Of a stretch of 64,000 bases of DNA, positions 30,856-39,399 are shown piece after piece. Location: NCBI GenBank assembly GCA_947502305.1, contig CANMZA010000001.1, positions 1,736,001-1,800,000 of the forward strand. Direction: 5' to 3'. Source of the DNA: an uncultured Erythrobacter sp. GTDB lineage: Bacteria > Pseudomonadota > Alphaproteobacteria > Sphingomonadales > Sphingomonadaceae. The notes beneath the pieces are model-generated. The model was not told where the DNA came from. It was given only the letters and a program-made list of their open reading frames with translations, and did not search any database. Position numbers and translations under genes: made by a program. Position 1 is the first letter of the stretch. Every line of letters starts with the position of its first letter.

Positions 30856-31460
30856 TCGCTCGCCTCGCTCATCGCATTCGCGCCGGACATAGCGGCGTCG
30901 CTGGCGGCTTGGGAAAGCGACGCCTGAGCGCGGGATCGCTGCGACTGCGCCGTTTGCGCATTGGCTGCGCGGATCGGAGACGCCTCAATTAAAAATTCGC
31001 CAAATGCCTCAGTGAAGACCGCGCCAGCATCCTCGCTTGCGTCCACAGACGCCAAGGTAATCGGAGCCCCCGTAAGCGGCGAAACCATTTCGCGCGGCTC
31101 TGCATCATCGGCGTCCAAATCCGCGCGCGCCACACGAATAGGCGCAGGGGCATCGGGGCCAACCGGCTGGCCGAGGCTCGCCAATTGGCGATCATTGTCC
31201 AAATATTGATCGGCGCGCGGCGCTTCATAACCCAGCTCAACCGCGTTCCATTCCGACAATTGCCGCTGACTGGCGCGCGTTTGAAATTCGGTTTCCAGCA
31301 TCAAGGTTTCGCGTTCCAGCGCGATAATCTGACGCTCCGCCAACAACACTTCGCTCTTCACCGCATGCACATTAAAGCTCAGCACAGCGAACAGCGCGAC
31401 GCATGTCGCCAGCACAGCAACCCAACCAATTTGGCGAATACGAGAGCCATTTGCGATCAT
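30852..31460 (-). CDS. ftsL: Cell division protein FtsL
   Basis: This is a 202-aa bitopic protein with a short basic N-terminus, one transmembrane helix (about 11-32), then a coiled coil ([26 protein letters not shown], about 33-60). This is the FtsL arrangement, and the position between rsmH and ftsI is diagnostic. The C-terminal 100 residues are an Ala/Asp-rich periplasmic extension, longer than in E. coli FtsL (about 120 aa). ATGA overlaps occur on both sides. Confidence 0.9.
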   Translation of the reverse strand: MIANGSRIRQIGWVAVLATCVALFAVLSFNVHAVKSEVLLAERQIIALERETLMLETEFQTRASQRQLSEWNAVELGYEAPRADQYLDNDRQLASLGQPVGPDAPAPIRVARADLDADDAEPREMVSPLTGAPITLASVDASEDAGAVFTEAFGEFLIEASPIRAANAQTAQSQRSRAQASLSQAASDAAMSGANAMSEASE

Positions 31461-32413
31461 GCGATGTTCCTTTCTTGTGCTGGAGCGCCCCGAGCTGGGG
31501 CAGAGGTGCGGACGGCGTGGCGCAGGATTGAGGAACGGCTGCGCGGATTGGCTTCGACTTCGGCCTCACTTGGGCGGATCGCCTTGGAGACTTGCGTAAA
31601 GGTTGGCGGAGGGCCGGGGATTTCGCCGGGCAAATGCCGCGACACGGCGCGGCCGCCGCCCGATGCCTCTCGCAAGAAACGCTTCACAATTCTGTCTTCG
31701 AGACTGTGAAAACTGACAACGGCCAAAATGCCGCCTTCGCGCAGCAGAGTTTCCGCCGCGTTGAGGCCAGCGCGAAGCTCACCAAGTTCGTCATTCACAT
31801 GGATGCGGACCGCCTGAAAACTGCGGGTTGCGGGGTCTTTCTTATCATGCGGCTTGTGACCCAAAGCGCGGCGCACCACGCGGGCCAAATCGCCGGTTGT
31901 CTCCAGCGGGCGCGCGGCCACGATTGCGCGGGCGACGCGGCGCGATTGGCGCTCCTCGCCATATTGATAGAGCACGTCAGCAATCGCGCCTTCATCGGCG
32001 GTGTTGAGGAAATCCGCCGCGCTTTCGCCCTCTTGGCTCATCCGCATATCCAGCGGCCCGCCAAGCGAGAAGGCAAAGCCGCGCTCGCCCTGATCGAGCT
32101 GCATCGAAGACACGCCGATATCCATGACAACGGCGTCCACTTGCGGCACACCGATCCGCGTCATTTCGCTGCGCATTTCGGCAAAGCGTTCGGCGTGGAG
32201 CGACAGCCGCCCTGCAAATTCTTCGACCATGCCTGCGCCATCGCGGATCGCATTGGGATCACGGTCAAACCCGTAAACCCGCGCGCCCGACATCAACAGC
32301 GCACGCGAATAACCGCCCGCGCCGAACGTGGCATCGATGATCGACATGTCAGGCTTTGGCTGCAACGCCGCAACCACTTCATTGAGCAAAACGGGGATGT
32401 GAGGCGCGATCAT
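31457..32413 (-). CDS. rsmH: 16S rRNA m4C1402 methyltransferase
   Basis: RsmH (MraW) N4-methylates C1402 of 16S rRNA in the decoding centre. The 318-aa protein starts with [10 protein letters not shown], has the SAM motif DATFGAGG (27-34), GFDRDPNAI, and [14 protein letters not shown] near the C-terminus. It overlaps mraZ by ATGA and ftsL by ATGA. Confidence 0.97.
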   Translation of the reverse strand: MIAPHIPVLLNEVVAALQPKPDMSIIDATFGAGGYSRALLMSGARVYGFDRDPNAIRDGAGMVEEFAGRLSLHAERFAEMRSEMTRIGVPQVDAVVMDIGVSSMQLDQGERGFAFSLGGPLDMRMSQEGESAADFLNTADEGAIADVLYQYGEERQSRRVARAIVAARPLETTGDLARVVRRALGHKPHDKKDPATRSFQAVRIHVNDELGELRAGLNAAETLLREGGILAVVSFHSLEDRIVKRFLREASGGGRAVSRHLPGEIPGPPPTFTQVSKAIRPSEAEVEANPRSRSSILRHAVRTSAPARGAPAQERNIA

Positions 32414-32937
32414 TTGCCCGCCCCCTTATTTGTTTTCGTTTTTTGGGCAGCCTTAGCCTGCGCCTCAGCCATCATTCGCTTGCAGGTCGCTTGTGCGCCC
32501 TTCCACGAAATATCCATCCGCGCGAGTTCCGCCGGGTTCCAGACAAAGAAAAATTCGCCCGCGCCCTGAAAATACAGACCGTCTTCTACTTTGCCGAGCT
32601 CTTTAAGATGCTCCGGCATCACGAAACGGCCACTGTCGTCAAAGGGCAATTGTTCAAATTGAAACAGCTGGCCAGCGCGCACGTCGCGATCAAAATCATT
32701 GAGCTTCAGTCGGATCGCGCGCTCTTCTTCGCGGTCGAGCTGTTCATGCAATTTGTCGATGCGCGACAGGCCAAATCCAACAAGGCAATCAAATCGCTCA
32801 TGCGCGAGCAGGCACAGGGTTTTGGAGCCGCCAGAGGCCTCTTTTACAGCTTTGCGGAATGCTGGGGGCAGGACAAAGCGGCCCTTATCGCCAATCGGCG
32901 AATAGGCTTGTCCATTATATGCTCCCTGCGTTGACAC
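32410..32937 (-). CDS. mraZ: Transcriptional regulator MraZ
   Basis: MraZ is a ring-forming AbrB-type DNA-binding protein that represses the dcw operon. The 175-aa protein has two SpoVT/AbrB repeats with the motifs [13 protein letters not shown] (17-29) and [16 protein letters not shown] basic Lys/Ala-rich tail ends it. The start is a GTG (32937) with GGGGAAA upstream. Its predicted operator, phased GGG repeats, lies 246-373 bases upstream of the start codon, which suggests autoregulation as in E. coli. Confidence 0.95.
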   Translation of the reverse strand: MSTQGAYNGQAYSPIGDKGRFVLPPAFRKAVKEASGGSKTLCLLAHERFDCLVGFGLSRIDKLHEQLDREEERAIRLKLNDFDRDVRAGQLFQFEQLPFDDSGRFVMPEHLKELGKVEDGLYFQGAGEFFFVWNPAELARMDISWKGAQATCKRMMAEAQAKAAQKTKTNKGAGK

Positions 32938-33182
32938 GCGCTTTCCCCAGACCTCTCTCTAACCGGCTCAAAACCCATGACTTCCCCCTCGCTAAAACCC
33001 GCGCGAACGGGATCAGCGCGCCGCCCAAAATGGGCAGTACGGGGCAAACCGGCATGTTTGATGGAATCCGGTAATATCTAGGAAGCAGTGTGGTGACTAG
33101 GGTTATTCTAGGAAAATCACGGGATTAAACGGTAAATAACTGATTAATAACAATTTCAATCTTTCGATTTTCATCATCAAAA

Positions 33183-33215
33183 CCCCGTTGGACCCTGATA
33201 ATCCCGCAAATTCCC
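33183..33215 (-). promoter_or_regulatory. Candidate MraZ operator: four GGG boxes, 10-bp spacing
   Basis: On the minus strand GGG triplets recur at exactly 10-bp steps (CCC starts on the plus strand at 33183, 33193, 33203, 33213). MraZ is known to bind GGG-type repeats spaced one helical turn in front of mraZ. The spacing is read directly; binding is inferred. Confidence 0.7.
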
Positions 33216-33240
33216 GTAATATTCGCCTGAAATCAAGGCA

Positions 33241-33269
33241 GATTCCCGCAAGAATCCCGTCCGAGTCCC
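33241..33269 (-). promoter_or_regulatory. Three GANTC-CC repeats, 11-bp spacing, upstream of mraZ
   Basis: GATTCCCG, GAATCCCG and GAGTCCCG start at 33241, 33252 and 33263. Each fuses a CcrM-type GANTC methylation site to a GGG box (minus strand), and they repeat every 11 bp. They continue the GGG pattern of 33183-33215 and may combine cell-cycle methylation (GcrA/CcrM) with MraZ control. Confidence 0.6.
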
Positions 33270-33296
33270 GATCCGAAGATCAATCTCTTTCGAATT

Positions 33297-33310
33297 CCCG
33301 CAATATTCCC
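33297..33310 (-). promoter_or_regulatory. Outer pair of GGG boxes upstream of mraZ
   Basis: Two further TTCCC (GGGAA on the minus strand) units start their CCC at 33297 and 33308, 11 bp apart. They stand 30 bp, about three helical turns, from the previous cluster. Their role is inferred only from the pattern. Confidence 0.45.
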
Positions 33311-33340
33311 AAATGAGAGTTTTGGTTAGGCTGGCCCAAC

Positions 33341-33370
33341 CTCAATCAGCCTCAATCAGCCTCAATCAGC
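33341..33370. repeat. 10-bp tandem repeat, three copies
   Basis: CTCAATCAGC occurs three times head to tail. The last copy contains the stop codon of the lipoprotein gene that begins at 34241, so on the minus strand the TGA is followed by two more in-register TGATTGAGG copies. Confidence 0.85.
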
Positions 33371-34241
33371 CGCCAAAGGCAAAGCGCAGCAAGCCATGGA
33401 TCGCGGCGCCCTCTTGGCCAACTGCCCCGGCCGCCAAGGATTGATCTTCAAAAACGGCCGCATCGGCCACCAATGTGACGGTGCCTTTGCCGATCGAGCA
33501 TTGCTGAACCGGCGATGGCTCTTCGATCAAACAATCGCCGCTGCTGACCGTGATCTCTCCTGCCAGCAGGACCGGCAATGTCACGGCACCTCCTCGCTCA
33601 CCAAAATCCACCCGGCGCGGCTCGAACGCCTGCGCCTCATCGAAAGTCACCGCCATGCCCCAGCGTTCGACAACCGGCGGCATAAACGCGACCGCCCCGG
33701 GACGGCGCGGATCGCCGAGCGGCAGATCATATTCCCCCGTCAACATCGGATCGAGCACCAACAGCAATTTGCCGCCCGCCCGCACCCAATCATCCAAAGC
33801 CACATTGTCGCGCGGGGACAGACCGCGCGGCTGGATCACCGCCAGATATTCAATACCAGAGAGCGGATTGGTGGCAGGCAAATCAGGGCCGAGCCCTCCT
33901 AGCGGAGCCAGCGTATCAAGCGGAAAAGGCGAGAAACATTGGGCGAGCACTGCGGCCTGCCACGTGCGCTGAACCTCTCCCCGCGCAAACGCCGCAAAAT
34001 CGGCGCCTAGCGGATAGGTTAGCGGCAAACTTGTCATTAAGCCCAATCCGGGCGGCGGCTCAGCACCAGCGGAAGGCTCACCCCCGGCAGGCAGATCAAG
34101 GTCGCAATGCGCCGCAGGCTTGGCGCCCGCGTCAGGTGCTACGCTGCCTTCATTCCCCGCTGCATCGCACCCCGCCACAGCCAAGCCGAATACAGATGCG
34201 GCAAGGATTGTGATCGCGGCGTTAATCCTGCGGCGCAACAT
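33366..34241 (-). CDS. Predicted lipoprotein with GldG/ABC-auxiliary-like domain
   Basis: This 291-aa protein has a signal with lipobox VAGC (Cys near residue 25), a short Gly/Ala/Pro linker, then a Rossmann-like domain. The pattern GLGLMTSLPLTYP, IEYLAVIQPRGLSPRDNVALDDWVRAGGKLLLVLDP resembles GldG-like/ABC_transp_aux or DUF4350 domains (glutamine-amidotransferase-like fold without an obvious catalytic Cys). The start overlaps the preceding one-TM gene by 20 bases. No ABC transporter genes are adjacent. The domain resemblance is by eye; the function is unknown. Confidence 0.7.
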   Translation of the reverse strand: MLRRRINAAITILAASVFGLAVAGCDAAGNEGSVAPDAGAKPAAHCDLDLPAGGEPSAGAEPPPGLGLMTSLPLTYPLGADFAAFARGEVQRTWQAAVLAQCFSPFPLDTLAPLGGLGPDLPATNPLSGIEYLAVIQPRGLSPRDNVALDDWVRAGGKLLLVLDPMLTGEYDLPLGDPRRPGAVAFMPPVVERWGMAVTFDEAQAFEPRRVDFGERGGAVTLPVLLAGEITVSSGDCLIEEPSPVQQCSIGKGTVTLVADAAVFEDQSLAAGAVGQEGAAIHGLLRFAFGG

Positions 34242-34632
34242 CGGCGGTGAGCTCGCTGCCCTCAGGCGATGCCGGCTCTAAATCGAGCGGATCTGTGGTC
34301 GGCACGGGGCTGGGTTCGGCGGGGATATCTGGCACAATCCCGGCATCCGCCAAGGGATCACGTTGCGGCGCGGCCGCAGTGGGTTCAGTGGTGGGCGCGG
34401 CCTCTGGCACGGCCCCTTCCTCTGTTCGGTCCGCTTGATTGCCCAATACGTTGGCAAGGCCCACCAACAGCACCATCGCGCCAATCCCAAACAGGCCAAC
34501 TTGCAAACGCTGCGCCGCCTCAGACTTGGTTCCGCCAAGCGGCGCGCCGCTCGGGGCTGCCTCTCCATCGCGTGTGCCTGATACTTGAGATCGCGCCTGT
34601 GAAACGCGCCGGGTGAATTTGCCGCCTGTCAT
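34222..34632 (-). CDS. Single-pass membrane protein of unknown function
   Basis: The 136-aa protein has a basic, hydrophilic N-terminus of about 45 residues, one transmembrane helix (VGLFGIGAMVLLVGLANVLG, about 46-65) and a Pro/Glu/Asp/Ala-rich tail with no visible fold. This suggests a small anchor with an extracytoplasmic disordered tail. It overlaps the next lipoprotein gene by 20 bases, so the two are probably made together. I do not recognise a family. Confidence 0.7.
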   Translation of the reverse strand: MTGGKFTRRVSQARSQVSGTRDGEAAPSGAPLGGTKSEAAQRLQVGLFGIGAMVLLVGLANVLGNQADRTEEGAVPEAAPTTEPTAAAPQRDPLADAGIVPDIPAEPSPVPTTDPLDLEPASPEGSELTADVAPQD

Positions 34633-34711
34633 ATCGGCAGGATTAGCGGCGCTTGACCAAACTGTCGATTAACACGGCCGAATAACCGTGTGAATTTTGA
34701 TGGCTGCCCTG

Positions 34712-35734
34712 TTAATTCGCGCCGCCTTGATCGAGCCAATCGAACACGGGCAGACCTTTTTCCTTAAGCCACTGCGCATTGTACAAGGTGGAGAGATAGC
34801 GAAAGCCGGTGTCGCACAATATCGTCGCGACCTGAGGGTTTTCATGCCCTTCCGCCACCAATTGCTTGCCCAGTTCAATCGCGCCCGCCACGTTGATGCC
34901 GCTGGAAAGGCCCAAACACAGCCCCTCTTCGCGCAGCAATTGGGCGACCCATTTCAGCCCTTCTTCGTCGGAAATGCGAAATTGCGTATCGATCACGGCC
35001 CCTTCGAGATTGGCGGTGATCCGCCCTTGCCCGATCCCTTCGGCAACAGATGATCCCTCGCCCTTCAATTCGCCATTGGCGTAATAATTATAGAGCGCCG
35101 CGCCATGCGGATCGGTGAGGGCAATGCGGATATCGGGGTTCTTTTCCTTCAATCCCATGCCCACGCCAGCGATCGTGCCGCCCGTCCCCGCCGCGCAGGT
35201 AAAGCCGCTGATCCTGCCGCCGGTTTGTTCCCACAATTCGTTCGCGGTGGTTTCAATATGCGCGCGGCGATTGGCGGTGTTGTCAAATTGCCCGGCCCAC
35301 ACCGCGCCTTCGGTCTCTTCGGCCATGCGGCGCGAGACATGCTGGAAGTGGCACGGATCGGCATATTTGGTCGGCGGCACCAATTCCAGCCGCGCGCCCA
35401 GCGCCCGCAATGTATCCATTTTCTCTTTGGATTGATTGTCGGGCATGACGATAATCGTCTTATAACCCAGCGCATTGGCGACCAGCGCAACACCAATACC
35501 GGTATTGCCCGCTGTCCCCTCAATCACGGTGCCGCCCGGCTTTAATTCGCCGCGTTCTTCCGCATCGCGGATCATATACAGCGCGGCACGGTCTTTCACG
35601 CTGGAGCCGGGATTGGCAAATTCGCATTTGCCCCAAATGTCACAACCCGCCGCCGCGCTGGCCCCAGACAAGCGGACAAGCGGCGTGTTGCCGATCAAGG
35701 CGAGCGTGTCGCCGATAGGTTGAGTGATGTTCAT
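34712..35734 (-). CDS. cysK: Cysteine synthase A (O-acetylserine sulfhydrylase)
   Basis: CysK makes cysteine from O-acetylserine and sulfide, the step after the sulfite reductase at the start of the window. The 340-aa PLP enzyme has the PLP lysine in NPGSSVKDRAA (Lys47), the substrate loop TAGNTG and the phosphate loop AAGTGGTIAG. ATG 35734 begins the conserved N-terminus (IGDTLALIGNTPLVRL); 12 upstream codons are rejected. The C-terminus is about 20-30 residues longer than E. coli CysK. Confidence 0.95.
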   Translation of the reverse strand: MNITQPIGDTLALIGNTPLVRLSGASAAAGCDIWGKCEFANPGSSVKDRAALYMIRDAEERGELKPGGTVIEGTAGNTGIGVALVANALGYKTIIVMPDNQSKEKMDTLRALGARLELVPPTKYADPCHFQHVSRRMAEETEGAVWAGQFDNTANRRAHIETTANELWEQTGGRISGFTCAAGTGGTIAGVGMGLKEKNPDIRIALTDPHGAALYNYYANGELKGEGSSVAEGIGQGRITANLEGAVIDTQFRISDEEGLKWVAQLLREEGLCLGLSSGINVAGAIELGKQLVAEGHENPQVATILCDTGFRYLSTLYNAQWLKEKGLPVFDWLDQGGAN

Positions 35735-35776
35735 GGAATGCGATTTAGGCGCTTGCACGCCCGCTCGCAAACAACA

Positions 35777-36094
35777 TCAATCTTCAGGGGCGATAGTTAC
35801 CTTAAGTCCGTCCAGCTCAGCCGTCAGCGGAATCTGGCACGACAGGCGCGATCCTTCTTTGCGGTGATCGGAGGATTCGAGCAGATCGTCTTCGTCTTCG
35901 CTCATCGCCGGAAGGCCAGTGACGCCCGTATCGTCGATGACGATGTGGCATGTGGCACACGAACAGCAACCGCCGCACAGCGCCAGCAATTCATCAAAGC
36001 CATTGTCGCGGATGGCTTCCATTACGGTCAGACCATCTTCAACATCGATTTCGCTTGTTTCGCCTTCGCGATTGGTAACGACCAGCTTTGGCAT
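35777..36094 (-). CDS. [2Fe-2S] ferredoxin, adrenodoxin type
   Basis: The 105-aa electron carrier has ligands Cys40-x5-Cys46-x2-Cys49 and Cys86, the vertebrate/adrenodoxin-type spacing found in bacterial Fdx and P450-partner ferredoxins. Cys43-Cys44 in the loop are extra. The acidic [10 protein letters not shown] stretch (65-74) is a typical partner-docking surface. It lies 42 nt upstream of the cysK start on the same strand; no hsc/isc genes or P450 are in view, so the partner is unknown. Confidence 0.92.
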   Translation of the reverse strand: MPKLVVTNREGETSEIDVEDGLTVMEAIRDNGFDELLALCGGCCSCATCHIVIDDTGVTGLPAMSEDEDDLLESSDHRKEGSRLSCQIPLTAELDGLKVTIAPED

Positions 36095-36228
36095 GGGGCT
36101 TCGTGTCCTCTTTGATACATTGAGCGCAAGATGCGGCTCTTGGATTAAATCGAGAGCGCGCTAGGACGTTCCGAGAATATTGGCAAGCCACCGAAAGCTA
36201 GGGGGCGCTATTGCGAGCAGGAACGAAA

Positions 36229-36846
36229 ATGGGACTGACGGCGGACATTCTGCGCAGTGAATTGGACGCTTTGGGCGCAAAAGATGCGCGCATCGGCGAT
36301 GAATTGGCGCGCATCGGCTATCCAGAGCCACGCTTGCGGGATCGGGGATACAAAACCCTGTTGCGCACAATCGTGGGACAGCAAGTGTCCGTCGCGGCGG
36401 CGGCGTCGATGTGGAACAAGCTGATCGCGGAGGTCGGTGAGGATTTTAAACCGGCATGTATTTTGGAGCGGGATTTTGACACTTTGCGCGCCTGCGGATT
36501 GTCGCGCCAGAAACAAGGCTATGCCCGGTCGCTGTGCGAATTGGTGGAGGCAGGCGAATTGGATTTCGGGGCCATGCCCAAGGATGACGAGGAAGCCATT
36601 GCCGAACTGACCCGGATCAAGGGTATCGGGCGGTGGTCAGCGGAAATTTACCTGTTGTTTGCCGAAGGGCGCACAGATGTTTGGCCCGCCGGTGATTTGG
36701 CGGTGCAAGAGGGGGTGAAACGGCTCTTGCAGATCGACGAGCGCCCGAAAGAGAAAGAGTGCCGGGAGCTGGGCGAACAATGGTCGCCGCATCGCGGGGC
36801 GATGGCGATTTTTACGTGGCATTTTTATGCCAATCCGGCGCTTTAG
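36229..36846 (+). CDS. DNA-3-methyladenine glycosylase II-like (HhH-GPD)
   Basis: This 205-aa base-excision repair glycosylase has the AlkA-like helix-hairpin-helix LTRIKGIGRWSAEIYLLFA (127-145), then the catalytic Asp156 in VWPAGDLA. TIVGQQVSVAAA (47-58) is the conserved helix before the active site. It lacks the N-terminal domain of E. coli AlkA and matches the short family. ATG 36229 has AGGA seven bases upstream; a TTG at 36211 is rejected. The gene is divergent from the ferredoxin. Confidence 0.92.
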   Translation: MGLTADILRSELDALGAKDARIGDELARIGYPEPRLRDRGYKTLLRTIVGQQVSVAAAASMWNKLIAEVGEDFKPACILERDFDTLRACGLSRQKQGYARSLCELVEAGELDFGAMPKDDEEAIAELTRIKGIGRWSAEIYLLFAEGRTDVWPAGDLAVQEGVKRLLQIDERPKEKECRELGEQWSPHRGAMAIFTWHFYANPAL

Positions 36847-36953
36847 ATTTGGCGGATTTTGGGGGTGGAAGCTGAAGGAGCTTCGTGCCGAGTCATGATA
36901 GCAAAACTAGCCTTCCGACCTCTTCGGCCTCGGTGTCACGCTTCTCTGCGAGA

Positions 36954-37163
36954 TCATGCGCGCGGCCTGAACAGCCAAATAATGTACCCCAAAGGCTGAA
37001 GTATAATTACCAAAGAAAAAATGGAAATTACCGGATTTGAAAAACTGAAGATTTTTTGGAAAAAATAGGATCCTGAAAATAGGACCCCTACACCAATGCA
37101 TAGGACTGAGAGTGCAATCATAGTCGATAGGGCGACCAAGCGTGTTTCCGAAAGCGCTGGCAT
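36954..37163 (-). CDS. Small two-helix membrane protein (candidate)
   Basis: This 69-aa ORF lies alone in a 532-bp gap that is distinctly AT-richer than the surroundings. It encodes two hydrophobic segments (about 9-31 and 43-64) joined by SYFFQKIFSFSN, and it ends with a basic FRPRA. The ATG at 37163 has TGGAG eight bases upstream. No family is recognised. The clean TM pattern and ribosome site argue for a gene; short length and lack of neighbours argue for caution. The rest of the gap (36847-36953, 37164-37378) shows only a short GAAGCT/AGCTTC hairpin at 36868-36884. Confidence 0.5.
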   Translation of the reverse strand: MPALSETRLVALSTMIALSVLCIGVGVLFSGSYFFQKIFSFSNPVISIFSLVIILQPLGYIIWLFRPRA

Positions 37164-37378
37164 GAACGTCACTCCATTTTATACTTAGGTCGGAAGTTCT
37201 AGATCAGAATTTTTTCGCAAAGCAAACACCATAGCTAAGTGCTATCAAGATTCGGACGGTGGAAACGAGTTCACACAACGTCCGCAAATGGGTCGCTAGC
37301 GGAAATCCTCAAAACCCCGCTAAAGTTTGCATTCCGCTTGGCGCTCCCTAGCTGTCACTTTCACAAGAGAGAGACATT

Positions 37379-39346
37379 ATGACCGCCACCACTGATCTGA
37401 CCGCTATCCCCCTTATCCCGCGCGACGCTTTGTTCGGTAACCCCAGCAAGTCGCAAGGGCGGATCAGTCCTGATGGGCAGTGGCTCAGCTGGCTCGCGCC
37501 GCTGGATGATGTGATGAATATCTGGATCGCGCCGCGCTCTGATCTCTCGGCAGCGAAGGCAATTTCCAATTCCACAGACCGCCCGATCCCGGATTATTTC
37601 TGGGCCCCCGATGGCTCCTGTATTTTGTATGTCCAGGACAAAGGCGGGGATGAAAATTACCTGCTTTACAAGATCGACATTGCGAGCGGCGAGGAAACTT
37701 GCCTCACCCCGTTTGAAAACACGCGGGTGCAATTGGTCGGCGCATCACACACCATAAAAACCCGCCTTCTCGTCGGCCTGAACAACCGCGATCCGCAATT
37801 CCATGATGTCCATATGCTAGACCTTACCACCGGCGAATTGACGCTGGTGCTGGAGAATAATTCCTATGCCGGGTTTGAAACCGACGAGACGCTGACCGTG
37901 CGGCTGGCCATGCGCCAGAATGCAGAAGGGGGCGCGGATTACTTTCGGGTTACCGATAATGTGGTCGAGGACGAGCCGTTTGAGAGCACAGCCATGGAAG
38001 ATTCCATGACCACATCGCCCGCCGGTTACACGCATGATGGGCAGGTCCTGTACTGGCTCGACAGCCGGGGCCGCAACACCGCCGCGCTCTATGCGCAGGA
38101 CACCGCGACCGGGGAACGGACGTTGGTGGCGGAGGATGACAAGGCCGATTTGGGCGGCACATTCCGCGACCAGAAAACCGGCGTCGTGCAGGCCTATTCG
38201 GTCAATTACCTCACCACACGCTGGCATGCGATTGACGCGGATATTGGCGCGTCCTTCGATTGGCTGGACGGTCAATTGGAGGGGCAATCGGGCGTCAAAT
38301 CGCGTAGCGATGATGACCGCACATGGATCGTGTGGAATGACCCACTAAACGCCCCGATCAGCACCTATATTTACGACCGCGACGCCAGCACGCTGACGCC
38401 GTTTTACACCACGCGCCCGGATCTGGAGGGCGCGCCGCTGGCCGCCATGCGGCCGGTTGAGATCACCGCGCGCGATGGGCTCACTCTGCCGTCTTATCTG
38501 ACGCTAGCCGCGGGCAGCGAAGCCGGGGATACGGGCCGTCCAGCCGCGCCGACACCGATGGTATTGCTTGTTCACGGCGGACCTTGGGCGCGGGACACTT
38601 ACGGGTTCAGCTCAATCCACCAAATGCTCGCCAATCGCGGCTATGCGGTTCTGTCGGTGAATTTTCGCGGCTCCACCGGATTTGGCAAAGACTTCATCAA
38701 TGCAGGCAACAAGGAATGGGGCCTGGCGATGCATGACGATCTGATCGACGCCGTGGAATGGGCAATTGGCGAAGGGATCGCACCGCGTGATGGGGTCGCG
38801 ATTATGGGCGGCTCCTATGGCGGATATGCGACGCTGGCTGGATTGGCCTTTACGCCGGACGTATTTGCCTGCGGCGTTGATATTGTTGGGCCGTCAAACC
38901 TTGAAACATTGCTGGGGACGATCCCGCCATATTGGGCGCCGATGGTCAAAATTTTCCACGAACGGATGGGCGACCCCGGCACAGAAGAAGGGCTCGCTTT
39001 GCTGAAAGCCGCCAGCCCGCTGAACAAAGCCGATGCGATCACGCGGCCTTTGTTGATTGCGCAAGGGGCCAATGATCCGCGCGTCAAACAGGACGAAAGC
39101 GACCAGATTGTCGGCGCAATGAAAAGCGCGAACATTCCGGTGACCTACGTCCTATACCCGGATGAAGGGCACGGCTTTGCGAAGCCTGACAATTCCATCT
39201 CTTTCTTCGCGATTGCTGAAAACTTCCTCGCAGAAACGCTTGGCGCGAAAGGCGACGTGCGGGCTGAGGAATTGGGCGATGTGCTAAAACCGTCGACGGC
39301 TGAGATCGTCGAGGGGGCTGAGCATGTGAAGGGTCTTGCTGCCTAG
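37379..39346 (+). CDS. S9 family serine peptidase (acylaminoacyl-/dipeptidyl-peptidase type)
   Basis: This is a 655-aa prolyl-oligopeptidase-family enzyme. The N-terminal two thirds form a beta-propeller, starting with ISPDGQWLSWLAP. The C-terminal alpha/beta hydrolase domain carries the HGGPWARD oxyanion loop and the triad Ser479 (GGSYGGY), Asp566 (ANDPRV) and His598 (EGHGF). There is no signal peptide, so it is probably cytoplasmic. AGAGAGA precedes the ATG. The natural substrates are unknown. Confidence 0.93.
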   Translation: MTATTDLTAIPLIPRDALFGNPSKSQGRISPDGQWLSWLAPLDDVMNIWIAPRSDLSAAKAISNSTDRPIPDYFWAPDGSCILYVQDKGGDENYLLYKIDIASGEETCLTPFENTRVQLVGASHTIKTRLLVGLNNRDPQFHDVHMLDLTTGELTLVLENNSYAGFETDETLTVRLAMRQNAEGGADYFRVTDNVVEDEPFESTAMEDSMTTSPAGYTHDGQVLYWLDSRGRNTAALYAQDTATGERTLVAEDDKADLGGTFRDQKTGVVQAYSVNYLTTRWHAIDADIGASFDWLDGQLEGQSGVKSRSDDDRTWIVWNDPLNAPISTYIYDRDASTLTPFYTTRPDLEGAPLAAMRPVEITARDGLTLPSYLTLAAGSEAGDTGRPAAPTPMVLLVHGGPWARDTYGFSSIHQMLANRGYAVLSVNFRGSTGFGKDFINAGNKEWGLAMHDDLIDAVEWAIGEGIAPRDGVAIMGGSYGGYATLAGLAFTPDVFACGVDIVGPSNLETLLGTIPPYWAPMVKIFHERMGDPGTEEGLALLKAASPLNKADAITRPLLIAQGANDPRVKQDESDQIVGAMKSANIPVTYVLYPDEGHGFAKPDNSISFFAIAENFLAETLGAKGDVRAEELGDVLKPSTAEIVEGAEHVKGLAA

Positions 39347-39399
39347 AACTCTGCGCCCTAGACCGGTTTCAAATCAAAATCGGGTTAGAGGGATCACAG

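Noticed and set aside
33064..33170. Sigma-70 promoter for mraZ
   Set aside because: The AT-rich stretch is suggestive, but no -35/-10 pair with acceptable spacing stands out.
33341..33370. Possible CRISPR-like array
   Set aside because: Repeats are only 10 bp and contiguous with no spacers; no cas genes.
34672..34691. Terminator after cysK
   Set aside because: 6-bp ACACGG/CCGTGT stem without a T-run on the minus strand; too weak to call.
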